A stretch of 64,000 bases of DNA, taken from assembly GCA_964342525.1 (NCBI GenBank), contig CAYFGQ010000007.1, positions 1 to 64,000 on the forward strand, read 5' to 3'. The position numbers and the translations under genes are program-made. The stretch's first letter is position 1; each line of letters starts with the position of its first letter. The DNA comes from G963676205 sp964342525 (GTDB lineage: Bacteria; Campylobacterota; Campylobacteria; Campylobacterales; Arcobacteraceae). Shown here in pieces: positions 29,966 through 38,674 of this stretch. A model generated the notes under the pieces. That model was given only the letters and a program-made list of their open reading frames with translations. It was not told where the DNA came from and did not search any database.

Positions 29966-31171
29966 ATGAAACACTATCAAGATACTATTACAGGTCAAAT
30001 TTATGCTTTTGAAGAAAATGTAGATGTTGAAAAACTTATTAAAGAGAAAAGAAACATCCCAGAAACTTTAACTAAAGAAATTATAAAGAAACCCAGTGAT
30101 AAGCATATATGGTATGAAAAAAATTGGATTCATGAAAATGATAAACCATTAGATTACGAAGAACCTATTTCAGAAATACCATCTTATGATCCAGCATGGA
30201 TAACTTTTCTTTTTGATCCGCTTGTAATCATTTCAAATAAAGATAATTTCAATATTTCACTTGATAAAATTAATAGTAATATATATGATTCTAATATACT
30301 TTCAACATTTGTTGCAAAATTAAAAAATTCTGATAAAGATTCTTCCCTTGATATTCTAGTAACTTATGATGGCTCATTAACTTTACCTATAGATAATAAT
30401 TATAATACACCAGAGAAAACAATTGATAAATTTAATGAAATAATTGGAGCTTTATTTTTAGGAGGCATACTAGTAAAACCTATAGATATTACAAGTTTAC
30501 ATCAAGGTTCAATTATTGAAGGTGGAGGATCTAACTTTTCATATATTCCATCAATAAACAATGATTTTAGATTAAAATCTCTAAATATATCAGATAGAAT
30601 AAAACTATCACACCCTAACTATATTAGAATTAATGAATTAATAGAAAATTATAACTTTGGTATATCAATTGTAAATAAAATAAATTTCTCACCTATTTTT
30701 TTAGCTTTAGGATATCACTATTTAAACCAAGGAAAAATTGCTGAATCTTTAAGTAACCTATGGATTGTAGTAGAGCAATTAACAGATTTCTTATATCAAT
30801 ATAAAATGGATAAAAATACATTAAAACTTTTAAAAAGAGTATTACCTAAAAAACCTAATATTGAAACAAAACATATTACTTTACATGAAATAAAAATAAT
30901 TAATGAACAAACATTTCAGATTTTAATAAAAAATAGAAGAGAAAGAAACAAACTTTTACACGAAGGGAAAATTCCTACTAAAAAAAATATAATTGAACTT
31001 TGGAATACATTACTTAATTTACTTGAAATGGCTATAGATGAAAAGCTTACAAAATTACAAGAAAGCACTAATCAAATTTTAGCTCATAATATAGAAAGAT
31101 ATGAAAGAAATATAACTCCTAAAAAAACTAATTTTAATCAATGGAAGTTAGATTGTAAAAAACAACCTTGA
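29966..31171 (+). CDS. uncharacterised protein with C-terminal HEPN-like domain
   Basis: 401 residues, soluble. The N-terminal 220 residues are not recognised. The C-terminal part (about 225-365) is all-helical: a first helix pair (LALGYHYLNQGKIAESLSNL, LWIVVEQLTDFLY) and, near residue 330, NRRERNKLLHEGKIPT. The RNKLLH string fits the R-N-x3-H catalytic motif of HEPN ribonucleases, including ApeA-type anti-phage proteins. The gene is a single unit with its own terminator-flanked space and more AT-rich wording than its neighbours, consistent with acquisition. A defence or RNase role is inference; a structural HEPN is also possible. Confidence 0.72.
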   Translation: MKHYQDTITGQIYAFEENVDVEKLIKEKRNIPETLTKEIIKKPSDKHIWYEKNWIHENDKPLDYEEPISEIPSYDPAWITFLFDPLVIISNKDNFNISLDKINSNIYDSNILSTFVAKLKNSDKDSSLDILVTYDGSLTLPIDNNYNTPEKTIDKFNEIIGALFLGGILVKPIDITSLHQGSIIEGGGSNFSYIPSINNDFRLKSLNISDRIKLSHPNYIRINELIENYNFGISIVNKINFSPIFLALGYHYLNQGKIAESLSNLWIVVEQLTDFLYQYKMDKNTLKLLKRVLPKKPNIETKHITLHEIKIINEQTFQILIKNRRERNKLLHEGKIPTKKNIIELWNTLLNLLEMAIDEKLTKLQESTNQILAHNIERYERNITPKKTNFNQWKLDCKKQP

Positions 31172-31183
31172 CAAAATAAATTG

Positions 31184-31279
31184 AGAGTGCGTATAGTTAC
31201 ATCACTTTGATTCCTCTCCCTTTTTCGACCGGGAAAAAGTGAAAAGGAATCGAAGTGAAATGTTGATCACTAACACTCT
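31184..31279. repeat. long imperfect hairpin element, possible mobile or RNA element
   Basis: A 96-base nearly palindromic block sits in the intergenic region after the HEPN gene. The inner stem pairs CACTTTGATTCC (31203-31214) with GGAATCGAAGTG (31246-31257) and CTTTTTC (31220) with GAAAAAG (31233), closed by a GACCGG loop. The outer stem pairs AGAGTG with CACTCT. It is richer in GC than its surroundings, so a repeated intergenic element (REP or MITE-like) or a structured RNA is likely. No ORF found in it. Confidence 0.5.
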
Positions 31280-31423
31280 AGTAATCTTGTCTTGGTTAAA
31301 ATTTATTATAGCAAAGCACTTAAAAATCTCCAAACAAACTAACAATTCCTCAAATATATAATCCAATTCTACAATTCATAGAATCAAAGCAAAGCTATCC
31401 CAAAAGATAGCCCTACCCACCCA

Positions 31424-31999
31424 TTAAAAAAACTTACTCTTAAAAGTTTTCTCACTCTGCATTTTCTCTTTAGCAAAAAACTTATACATATCCTCAAAAC
31501 ACTCTTTATTCATACCTAAAGTATATTTTCTTTCGTATCCCTCTCCATATTGAGTACCAAAAGATTGAGCTATAAAATAATTATAATTATACTTTCTTTC
31601 AATTTCATCACCGCTATAAGAATCAGAATAAGATTTTACACATCTATAAAAGTCTAACTCATTTACATTTTCTATTTCACAATCATTTTTATATCTATTC
31701 ATTAAATCTTCTTTAGCAGAATTAGTAAAATAATAACCTGCCTTTAATTCAACCTCACTCGATACTATAAATTTACAGATATTATCAGATTCATAAATAT
31801 TAAATTTTCCACCTACTGCACCCATAGTATCTACATCAAAACCTCTTTTTTTATTAGTTGCTAATTTTACATTTTCAATTTCATATTTATCTATCTTTAG
31901 TTGTTTTGTTACATCATTATATTGAGGCTTTAAGCTTGGAACACAACCACTAAAGATAAAAAGAGAAGTGGCTAAAACTCCCATTGTAAGAATTCTCAT
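31424..31999 (-). CDS. lipoprotein of unknown function
   Basis: 191 residues with a clear lipoprotein signal: basic start, hydrophobic run, lipobox FSGC (Cys19). The mature protein has several Cys (SDNICKFIV, NDCEIEN, YRCVKSY, NKECFEDMY), likely forming disulphides, and no recognised domain. It stands alone on the minus strand, divergent from yajQ with about 117 bases between. A weak GCTATC/GATAGC hairpin lies about 20 bases past its stop. Confidence 0.75.
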   Translation of the reverse strand: MRILTMGVLATSLFIFSGCVPSLKPQYNDVTKQLKIDKYEIENVKLATNKKRGFDVDTMGAVGGKFNIYESDNICKFIVSSEVELKAGYYFTNSAKEDLMNRYKNDCEIENVNELDFYRCVKSYSDSYSGDEIERKYNYNYFIAQSFGTQYGEGYERKYTLGMNKECFEDMYKFFAKEKMQSEKTFKSKFF

Positions 32000-32116
32000 T
32001 TATTTCCTTTTTATTTTTGTTTATTATATCTATAAAGATGTATTATTTGTGTCACTTTTGGTCTCTTAATTAATAATTCCCTATAATACATAAAATAAAT
32101 TTCATAGGATATATAA

Positions 32117-32614
32117 ATGGCAAAAGAACACCAATTTGATATTTCAGCAAAACTAGATATGCAAGAGATGAAAAATGCTGTAATACAAGCACAAAAAGAG
32201 ATAGACAATAGATACGACTTTAAAGGACTTACAAAAGAGATAGACTTCAACCAAGGAGCAAAAACTATCACACTTACAACATCAAGTGATAATAAAATAG
32301 AAGCAATGTACGCAATCCTAATCTCTAAAATGAATAAAAGAGGAATCTCTATCAATTCACTAGAAGAATTAAGAAGTGAAGACAGCTCAGGGGCAAATAG
32401 AAGATATGTATATGGAATCGTAGATTCTATCAAACAAGATGAAGCAAAAACAATCCAAGTAGAGATAAAAAAACTAAAACTAAAAGTAAAAGCAGTAAAT
32501 CAAGGGGATGAGATAAGAGTATCTGGGAAAAATATCGATGACCTTCAAGCTGTTATGAGACACCTTAGAAGCCTAGATTTTAAATCACCACTAGTATTTG
32601 ATAACTTTAAATAA
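32117..32614 (+). CDS. yajQ: YajQ family protein (nucleotide / cyclic-di-GMP binding)
   Basis: 165 residues, normal full length. The N-terminus is diagnostic: MAKEHQFDISAKLDMQEMKN, then EIDNRYDFKG and, at the end, LDFKSPLVFDNFK. Two ferredoxin-like halves make the YajQ fold. Members bind GTP or cyclic di-GMP and in some bacteria act as effector proteins. With two GGDEF proteins nearby in this window, a link to cyclic-di-GMP signalling is possible but not shown. Monocistronic by spacing; a ribosome site AGGATAT precedes the ATG. Confidence 0.95.
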   Translation: MAKEHQFDISAKLDMQEMKNAVIQAQKEIDNRYDFKGLTKEIDFNQGAKTITLTTSSDNKIEAMYAILISKMNKRGISINSLEELRSEDSSGANRRYVYGIVDSIKQDEAKTIQVEIKKLKLKVKAVNQGDEIRVSGKNIDDLQAVMRHLRSLDFKSPLVFDNFK

Positions 32615-32623
32615 AAACTTCAT

Positions 32624-32653
32624 AGAAGTACCTCAGCTATACAAGGTACTTCT
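32624..32653. terminator. hairpin between convergent yajQ and CheY-like genes
   Basis: Perfect 10-bp stem AGAAGTACCT / AGGTACTTCT with a 10-base loop. Short A or T runs on both sides may allow bidirectional termination. Confidence 0.55.
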
Positions 32654-32660
32654 AAAAAGC

Positions 32661-33020
32661 TTAATTCTCAATCAATTCAGCAATCTTAGATTCAATCTCA
32701 GTTAAATTTTTAAAAGGCTTTTTTATATAGTGTTTAGCTCCATATTTATGAGCTTCAAGAGCTTTATCCATAGAATCAAATGCTGTCATCATTACTACTT
32801 TTGTTTGATCTTGTTTATCTCTTAACTTTTTTAAAAACTCTAATCCAGTCATTTGGGGCATCATAATATCACAAAGTACAATATCATAGTCATTTTCCAA
32901 TACACTTTCAAATGCATGAATAGGGTTTTGAAATATTGTTACATCGTATTGAAATTCTAAAAACTCATTTAATACATCTAAAATATTACGTTCATCATCA
33001 ACTATTGCTACTTTATACAT
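32661..33020 (-). CDS. single-domain response regulator (CheY-like)
   Basis: 119 residues, receiver only. D8-D9 acidic pair, phosphoacceptor D51 (LCDIMMPQMTG), Thr in MMTAFD, Lys in YIKKPF. No output domain, so it must act by protein contact. It is the last gene of the PAS / MCP / receiver operon, 8 bases after the MCP gene, so it probably carries or buffers the signal of that receptor pair. Not clearly CheY itself, as the CheA-CheW genes are not here. Confidence 0.9.
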   Translation of the reverse strand: MYKVAIVDDERNILDVLNEFLEFQYDVTIFQNPIHAFESVLENDYDIVLCDIMMPQMTGLEFLKKLRDKQDQTKVVMMTAFDSMDKALEAHKYGAKHYIKKPFKNLTEIESKIAELIEN

Positions 33021-33028
33021 TTTATCTC

Positions 33029-34327
33029 CTAATCTAATTTCTTAACACTAAATAGTGATTCTATTATCTCATCTGGTGTTGAAGTTGCTTCTTTCCCATC
33101 AAAGTTTACATCTTTATTAGCATTTACTAGTTTTGCTGCCACATTAAAAGATTGAATCGATATCTCATTTACTAGTTTGATAGCTTCTGAGTTTGATTGG
33201 GTCTCTTCATCTATTTTTTTGATGGATTCACTTATGATCTCTATATTTGATTTTTGTTCTTGAGAGGCATGTACTATCTCATCAAGTCTTGTAATTGTTG
33301 CATCGATATTTTCATTTAAAAGATGAAACTCTTCCCCCATAGCTATAGCAGAGTTTTTACCTTGGTTTGTTTGAAGTTTTAAATTATCCATAAGGTCTTG
33401 GATAGTTTGGGCTGACTCAGCACTTTTATTAGCTAGATTTCTAACCTCTCCTGCAACCACTGCAAAACCTCTTCCTGCTTCACCTGCTGTAGCTGCTTCT
33501 ACTGCAGCATTTAAAGATAAGATATTTGTTTGAAATGCTATTTGGGATATCACTCTTATGGCATCATTTACAAGTTGAGTTGAGTTATCTATCTGCTCCA
33601 TAGTTGTTTTTGTCTCTTCTATCATTGATAAACTTTTTGATGCAGATTCTTCAAGTACTTTACCTGAACTATATATCTCTTCTGTTGTTTTTGTATTTGT
33701 ATGGATACTTCTAGATATGCTATCTATGGATTCAACTGTCTCTTTTACTGAAGATGTTTGTAATTCTGTTGATTTATTAAGTTTTGAAACTTCCCTTTGA
33801 AGGATATCTGATTGGTGTTCCATAGTCATACCTATTTTGTATGCTTGTAAAACCCTTGAAGTGATCGCACCTTGAAGTTCATTTATCCCTTCTAGAAGCT
33901 CTTTAAACTGACCACCCCTAAATATATTTACATCAACTTTATCCCTATAATCATTTTGTCTATATTTATCCAATATCTCTACAACTTTTTCTAAAGAGCT
34001 ATGGATAGTCTCCACCGCTTCATTGATACTATAAGAGATATAGTTTATCTTATCATCGCTGGATTTTAAAGTAACATAATCATCTGTATATCCATCGGAG
34101 AGCTTTTCACATACAAGCATAATCTCACCAAAAACCCTAAGATCATCCCTCTTTTTTTCAGATATAAGATTTGCGATGGAGAGTATTTTTGATTCTACTC
34201 TTTGTAGATTTTTATCTCTTGCACTCTCTTGCATACTTAAAGAGTTTCTTTCATCTTTTATAAACTCTTCTAGTTTATCAAGTTCAGCTAGTAGATTATC
34301 TGTGTCATTTTTTTTTGAGGAAAACAT
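33029..34327 (-). CDS. soluble methyl-accepting chemotaxis-type signalling protein (CetA-like)
   Basis: 432 residues with no membrane segment. N-terminal helical region (1-180) containing a HAMP-like or helical linker with KYRQNDYRDKVDVNIFRGG, then a methyl-accepting signalling domain (about 190-400) with the hairpin tip VISQIAFQTNILSLNAAVEA and GRGFAVVAGEVRNLA. Its ATG overlaps the stop of the small PAS gene (34327), giving a receptor split into a PAS sensor and an MA transducer. Campylobacter CetB/CetA works this way in energy taxis, though CetA there is membrane bound. Cytoplasmic redox or energy sensing is the likely job. Confidence 0.9.
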   Translation of the reverse strand: MFSSKKNDTDNLLAELDKLEEFIKDERNSLSMQESARDKNLQRVESKILSIANLISEKKRDDLRVFGEIMLVCEKLSDGYTDDYVTLKSSDDKINYISYSINEAVETIHSSLEKVVEILDKYRQNDYRDKVDVNIFRGGQFKELLEGINELQGAITSRVLQAYKIGMTMEHQSDILQREVSKLNKSTELQTSSVKETVESIDSISRSIHTNTKTTEEIYSSGKVLEESASKSLSMIEETKTTMEQIDNSTQLVNDAIRVISQIAFQTNILSLNAAVEAATAGEAGRGFAVVAGEVRNLANKSAESAQTIQDLMDNLKLQTNQGKNSAIAMGEEFHLLNENIDATITRLDEIVHASQEQKSNIEIISESIKKIDEETQSNSEAIKLVNEISIQSFNVAAKLVNANKDVNFDGKEATSTPDEIIESLFSVKKLD

Positions 34328-34719
34328 TATTCTTTCTCCTTTAATTGTTTATATAAAGGTATCACACTTTGTACTTCCTCTTTTGTAGGTTTTCTTCTAA
34401 CAGATATAAGTGTTTTTGTACCATCTCTTTTTGTTACGGGATAAGCTGTGGCATTTACCCAATAATAATCTCCACTTTTAGTTCTATTTTTAACTATACC
34501 ATTCCAAGTTTCACCCCTTTGGATAGTGTCCCATAAACCCTTAAAAGCTACCTTTGGCATATCTGAATGTCTTACTAAATTGTGAGGTTGACCTATTAAT
34601 TCATCTTTTGTATAGCCTGCGATTTTACAAAAGTCTTTATTTGCATAGATTATATTACCTTTTAGATCAGTTTCAGAGACTATCATTGTAGATTTTTCTA
34701 AAAAAACTTCCTTTGCCAT
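34327..34719 (-). CDS. PAS-domain sensor, Aer/CetB-like
   Basis: 130 residues, one PAS domain. The Aer-type pattern is visible: SETDLKGNIIYANKDFCKIA, then GQPHNLVRHSDMPKVAFKGLW (the HNLVRHPDMP-like flavin-site stretch) and NRTKSGDYYWVNATAYPV. Aer-type PAS domains bind FAD and report redox state. Ends in a TAATG overlap with the MA transducer gene, so the pair is translated together. Strong candidate for a bipartite energy-taxis receptor. Confidence 0.9.
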   Translation of the reverse strand: MAKEVFLEKSTMIVSETDLKGNIIYANKDFCKIAGYTKDELIGQPHNLVRHSDMPKVAFKGLWDTIQRGETWNGIVKNRTKSGDYYWVNATAYPVTKRDGTKTLISVRRKPTKEEVQSVIPLYKQLKEKE

Positions 34720-34804
34720 AGTATCCCCTTTTTCTATATGAAAATTATTTTATTTAAACTTACTTTTAAACTACATTAAAATTACATCAGATAACATCTT
34801 CTAA

Positions 34805-35950
34805 TCACTTAGGTAATGTTACTTCAAATACAGCTCCCCTATCATTATTATATGCTTTTATTTCACCTTCATTATCTTCAACAATCTTCTTAGCAAAGCT
34901 CAAACCTATACCCATACCAGAGGATTCTTTATTAGTTTCAAAGGGTACAAATATCTTATCAATTATCGATTCTTTAATACCTCCAGCATTATCAATAAAT
35001 GTCACTTTTATACTTTGTTCATCATCTTCTATAAAAATTTCAAAATCCCTATCTTCAAACTCTTCTATCTTTGATAATTCATCTAGCGCGTTATTTATTA
35101 TGATAATCCAAACTTGCTCTATTCTTTGTTTTTGAATATTTGCTTCAAGTTGATATTTATTTTTATCCATATTCATCTCAAAAAATTCATTATTTATTTT
35201 TATTTTTGTGATATGTTTAGCTCTATTGTAAGCTACGATACAAGCTATAAGTACTGTTTCATAAATATTTGACTTAGTAAAATCTTCATTTGCTTTTACA
35301 GCTACTTCTTTCATAGAATCCACAATATTTACAAGCCTATCTATGCCATCATCAACTCTTATATATTGTTTTTCCCATATCTCTCTTATCCTAGCATCTC
35401 CCATCATTCCTACTGCCCTATTCATAATCTCTATGGAGCCTTTTATATATGTAAGTGGGGTATTTATCTCATGGGTTAGTCCAGCTGCAAGTTGACCAAT
35501 GGCAGAAAACTTAGCACCCATTAATAACTTCTCTTGTACTTCTTTTTCTTTATCAGCTAATTTCTTTTTTAAAATGGTAGGTTCTAGTGCTTTTTTTATA
35601 GTTTTTATCAGCTCATTTATTGATATGGGTTTGATAAGATATGCATCTATACCAATATCTATGGATTGATGTAAAAAAGCATTATCATTATGTGTAGACG
35701 TGATTATAATAGGTATATTTGGATTTATAGCCTTTATCTCTTCAGACATACTTAGACCATCCATCACGGGCATTGTAATATCACTAATAATTAAATCTAT
35801 TTTTTGATGATTGTCTTTAAAAAATTCTAAACCCAATTCACCATTTTCTTTAGTATATACTTCGTTAAATAAGCCCTCTAATGTTCTTTTCATAATAATA
35901 ACAAACTCTTCTGTATCCTCTACAAATAGGACATTAAACTCTTTTAACAT
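34805..35950 (-). CDS. receiver-histidine kinase hybrid, copy 1 of a tandem pair
   Basis: 381 residues, soluble. Receiver with E11-D12, phosphoacceptor D57 (LIISDITMP) and Lys in YLIKPIS; H-box H160 in GLTHEINTPLTY; HATPase with IIINNALDEL, DNAGGIKES and SSGMGIGLSFAKK. The second tandem copy (36142-37287) is also 381 residues with its key residues at the same positions, so they arose by duplication. The cognate output is not adjacent. Function unknown beyond phosphotransfer. Confidence 0.9.
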   Translation of the reverse strand: MLKEFNVLFVEDTEEFVIIMKRTLEGLFNEVYTKENGELGLEFFKDNHQKIDLIISDITMPVMDGLSMSEEIKAINPNIPIIITSTHNDNAFLHQSIDIGIDAYLIKPISINELIKTIKKALEPTILKKKLADKEKEVQEKLLMGAKFSAIGQLAAGLTHEINTPLTYIKGSIEIMNRAVGMMGDARIREIWEKQYIRVDDGIDRLVNIVDSMKEVAVKANEDFTKSNIYETVLIACIVAYNRAKHITKIKINNEFFEMNMDKNKYQLEANIQKQRIEQVWIIIINNALDELSKIEEFEDRDFEIFIEDDEQSIKVTFIDNAGGIKESIIDKIFVPFETNKESSGMGIGLSFAKKIVEDNEGEIKAYNNDRGAVFEVTLPK

Positions 35951-36141
35951 ACTTTTTATACCTTTTAATAAAGATTGATAATCATTGTAACCTTTATATA
36001 GTTAAATATCTCCATTAAAAAGTATATATTTTACTAAATTTTTTTATTAATTTTTCAAAAAATAATTTTTTTAAATATAAACAGAAAAGTTAAATTGTGA
36101 GAATAAAATAAGATAGAGAGAAATATAAGCCTTCCAAGTTT

Positions 36142-37287
36142 TTATTTTGGAAGAGTTATTTTAAATCTTGCGCCTTTGGTATCATTAAAAATAGATATTT
36201 CACCAGATTGTTCATCTACTATTTTTTTTGCTATACTCAAGCCAATACCCAAACCAGAAGAATCTTTTGTACTTTTAAATGGCTCGAAGATATTTTTCAT
36301 TATCTGTTCATCTATACCTCCACCATTATCTTCAAATTCAATTACAATATTTTCTTTTTCATCTTTGATATGGATATTTAATTCCCTATCATCAAAGTTT
36401 TTTATTTTGATCAATTCATCTAGGGCATTATTTATCATGATAATCCATACTTGCTCTATTCTTTGTTTTTGAACTTTGGCTTTATAGGTGTATTTATTTT
36501 TATCCATTTTCATGGTAAATTGTTCACCATTTATTTTAATATTTGAAATATGTTTAGATCTATTATAAGCCATAATACAGGCAATAACAACAGTCTCAAA
36601 TATATTTATTGATAAAAACTCTTCACTGCTATTACCCACTACTTCTTTCATGGACTCAACAATATTTATAAGCCTATTTACCCCACTATCTATTCTTGAA
36701 AACTCATCTTTTAAAAGCTTTTTCATTTTTTCATCTTCAAGATCATCCATCAAGATATCAATTATCTCAACAGAACCTTTTATATAAGTAAGAGGAGTAT
36801 TTATCTCATGGGTAAGTCCCGCTGCTAACTGACCTATAGCCATATATTTCGCACTTTTAAGTAGTCTTTCTTGGTTTTCTTTTTCTTGTATCTCAAGCTT
36901 TTTTTCTAAAACTTTGGGAGAGAGAACTTTTTTTATACTAGGAAGAAGTTCTCTTATATCAAGAGGTTTCATCACATAAGAATCAATCCCTATCTCTATG
37001 GCTTTTCGTAAGAACTTATTATCACCATATGCTGTAGTTATTATAATAGGTATATTAGGATTAAGAAGCTTTATCTTTTCTGCCATCTCTAATCCATCCA
37101 TTATAGGCATATTTATGTCTGTAATAACTAGATCAATTTTATTGGAATTATTTTTATAAAACTCTAATCCCTCTTCACCATTTTCTTTAAGAAAAATCTC
37201 ATTAAAAAACTCCGATAAAGCAGCAACTATTGCTTTAGAAATAACCTCTTCATCTTCTACATATAATAAATTAAATTCACTAAACAC
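36142..37287 (-). CDS. receiver-histidine kinase hybrid, copy 2 of a tandem pair
   Basis: 381 residues, collinear with copy 1: phosphoacceptor D57 (LVITDINMP), Lys in YVMKPLD, H160 in GLTHEINTPLTY, ATPase motifs IMINNALDEL, DNGGGIDEQ and SSGLGIGLSIAKK. About 190 bases separate it from copy 1, AT-rich and without a clear terminator. Divergence between the copies is spread along the length, so this is not a recent duplicate. Confidence 0.9.
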   Translation of the reverse strand: MFSEFNLLYVEDEEVISKAIVAALSEFFNEIFLKENGEEGLEFYKNNSNKIDLVITDINMPIMDGLEMAEKIKLLNPNIPIIITTAYGDNKFLRKAIEIGIDSYVMKPLDIRELLPSIKKVLSPKVLEKKLEIQEKENQERLLKSAKYMAIGQLAAGLTHEINTPLTYIKGSVEIIDILMDDLEDEKMKKLLKDEFSRIDSGVNRLINIVESMKEVVGNSSEEFLSINIFETVVIACIMAYNRSKHISNIKINGEQFTMKMDKNKYTYKAKVQKQRIEQVWIIMINNALDELIKIKNFDDRELNIHIKDEKENIVIEFEDNGGGIDEQIMKNIFEPFKSTKDSSGLGIGLSIAKKIVDEQSGEISIFNDTKGARFKITLPK

Positions 37288-37350
37288 ATAAATTCCTTAC
37301 TGATGTAAAAATTATATAATAATTATATAAAATCTATTATTATCAAATAA

Positions 37351-38637
37351 CTATTTTAGATAAAATACTTCAGAAGCTATATAAAGTAAAACTATACAAA
37401 AAAAGTAGATTTTTACCAAAAATGGTAGATTTGTTTTTAATACCTCTTGTATATCCACCTTATACCGAGAATGTAAAGTAAGATTCAATCCGGAAAAAGG
37501 TGAAGTGGATACAGTAAGCCCCCATGCCATTAAAAATGTGATAGCTACAAGGGTTTGATTAAACTCCTGCAGCATATGTCCAAAAGTTGCAATTGTAATA
37601 ATAGGATGTATCCCAATTAAAGATAAGATAATAAATATAGCCAAAACTATAGAAGCAATCTTATAATCAAAATAATCAAAAGGCAAAGTAAAGCCTATAC
37701 CATTTAAGATAGAACTCACACTCACCCCAAACATACCCGCTACTAAAAATAGTGATATCTCACTTTTCATATTTGGAAGATCTTCATTGATATGTTTTTT
37801 ATATTTATTTATAGTTTTTTTGATCCCATTTTTTATGGGAAGAACTACTAAAGATAAGGCAAATGATAAAAGGGATATAAGAACTATGATCTTAATATTC
37901 TCATCAAAATAGTGAGTAAGCAATACAAAAAATGCTAAAGAAAAAGGGATGATAAGAGTTTCAAGATTTAAAGGATAGCCCTCAAAACTAGCTAAATCCT
38001 CCCTATCTTTTACCTCCAAATAAGTTAAAACAAAAGTGATAAAAGCAAGGACAAGCCCACTGATACTGATATAAAAAAGATCCAACTTTGGAGCAAAAGT
38101 GATAGCCGCACCAAATGCCACAAAAAATGGAGACCAATAAGCATCAGAACTAAAACCACGGGTTAAAAGGATAAGCTGTAGATTTGATAATTTTCCTGCT
38201 TTTTTATATAGTTTATCAGCCATAATTAAAAGAGCAGATACATTTATCATAGAGCCAAAAAGATGAAGACTTAAGTATGTTTTTAAAAAGCCACTTTTAC
38301 CTTTTGATTTATGATTTATATTCTCTTTATTTGGATCAATAATAAGACGTAAAAAACCAACCCCAACTAAAAGCATGATAAGGTATTGATTTATAGAAAA
38401 AGCTTTAGATATATCTACAAAAAAACCATTTATATATGAGATAAAATAAAAGATCAAAGATAATAAAGAAAGTATCACTACCACTTTTTTATTTTTCAAA
38501 GATACAAAAAGCAAAATAGCACTTAACCATAAGACAAGTGAGCTACTTAGTAAAAATCTTTCATCTATAAAATAACTATAAAGTGTAGAGATAAATGATA
38601 TAAATATTAATAAACCAGAGAGTTTTTGCATGAGCAA
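37351..38637 (-). CDS. multipass inner-membrane protein, possible transporter
   Basis: 428 residues, about 10-12 hydrophobic segments with few charges. Internal motifs include LLTRGFSSDAYWSPFFVAFG (near 165), ISLFLVAGMFGVSVSS and, near residue 350, HPIITIATFGHMLQEFNQ followed by LTVSTSPFSGLNLTL. The last two, with a broken-helix Ser/Pro/Gly motif, recall ion-transporter (IT) superfamily carriers, but I cannot name the substrate. Single gene, divergent from nothing; 37 bases from the GGDEF gene stop. Confidence 0.75.
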   Translation of the reverse strand: MLMQKLSGLLIFISFISTLYSYFIDERFLLSSSLVLWLSAILLFVSLKNKKVVVILSLLSLIFYFISYINGFFVDISKAFSINQYLIMLLVGVGFLRLIIDPNKENINHKSKGKSGFLKTYLSLHLFGSMINVSALLIMADKLYKKAGKLSNLQLILLTRGFSSDAYWSPFFVAFGAAITFAPKLDLFYISISGLVLAFITFVLTYLEVKDREDLASFEGYPLNLETLIIPFSLAFFVLLTHYFDENIKIIVLISLLSFALSLVVLPIKNGIKKTINKYKKHINEDLPNMKSEISLFLVAGMFGVSVSSILNGIGFTLPFDYFDYKIASIVLAIFIILSLIGIHPIITIATFGHMLQEFNQTLVAITFLMAWGLTVSTSPFSGLNLTLHSRYKVDIQEVLKTNLPFLVKIYFFCIVLLYIASEVFYLK

Positions 38638-38674
38638 TTATACTCTTAATTGTTTTAATTAAGATAAATAGCTT

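Noticed and set aside
31184..31279. tRNA or CRISPR repeat
   Set aside because: No cloverleaf or TTC loop, and only one copy with no spacer pattern in the window.
32011..32433. Minus-strand frame of 140 codons over yajQ
   Set aside because: yajQ is a well-known family on the other strand with a proper start; the shadow is low-complexity.
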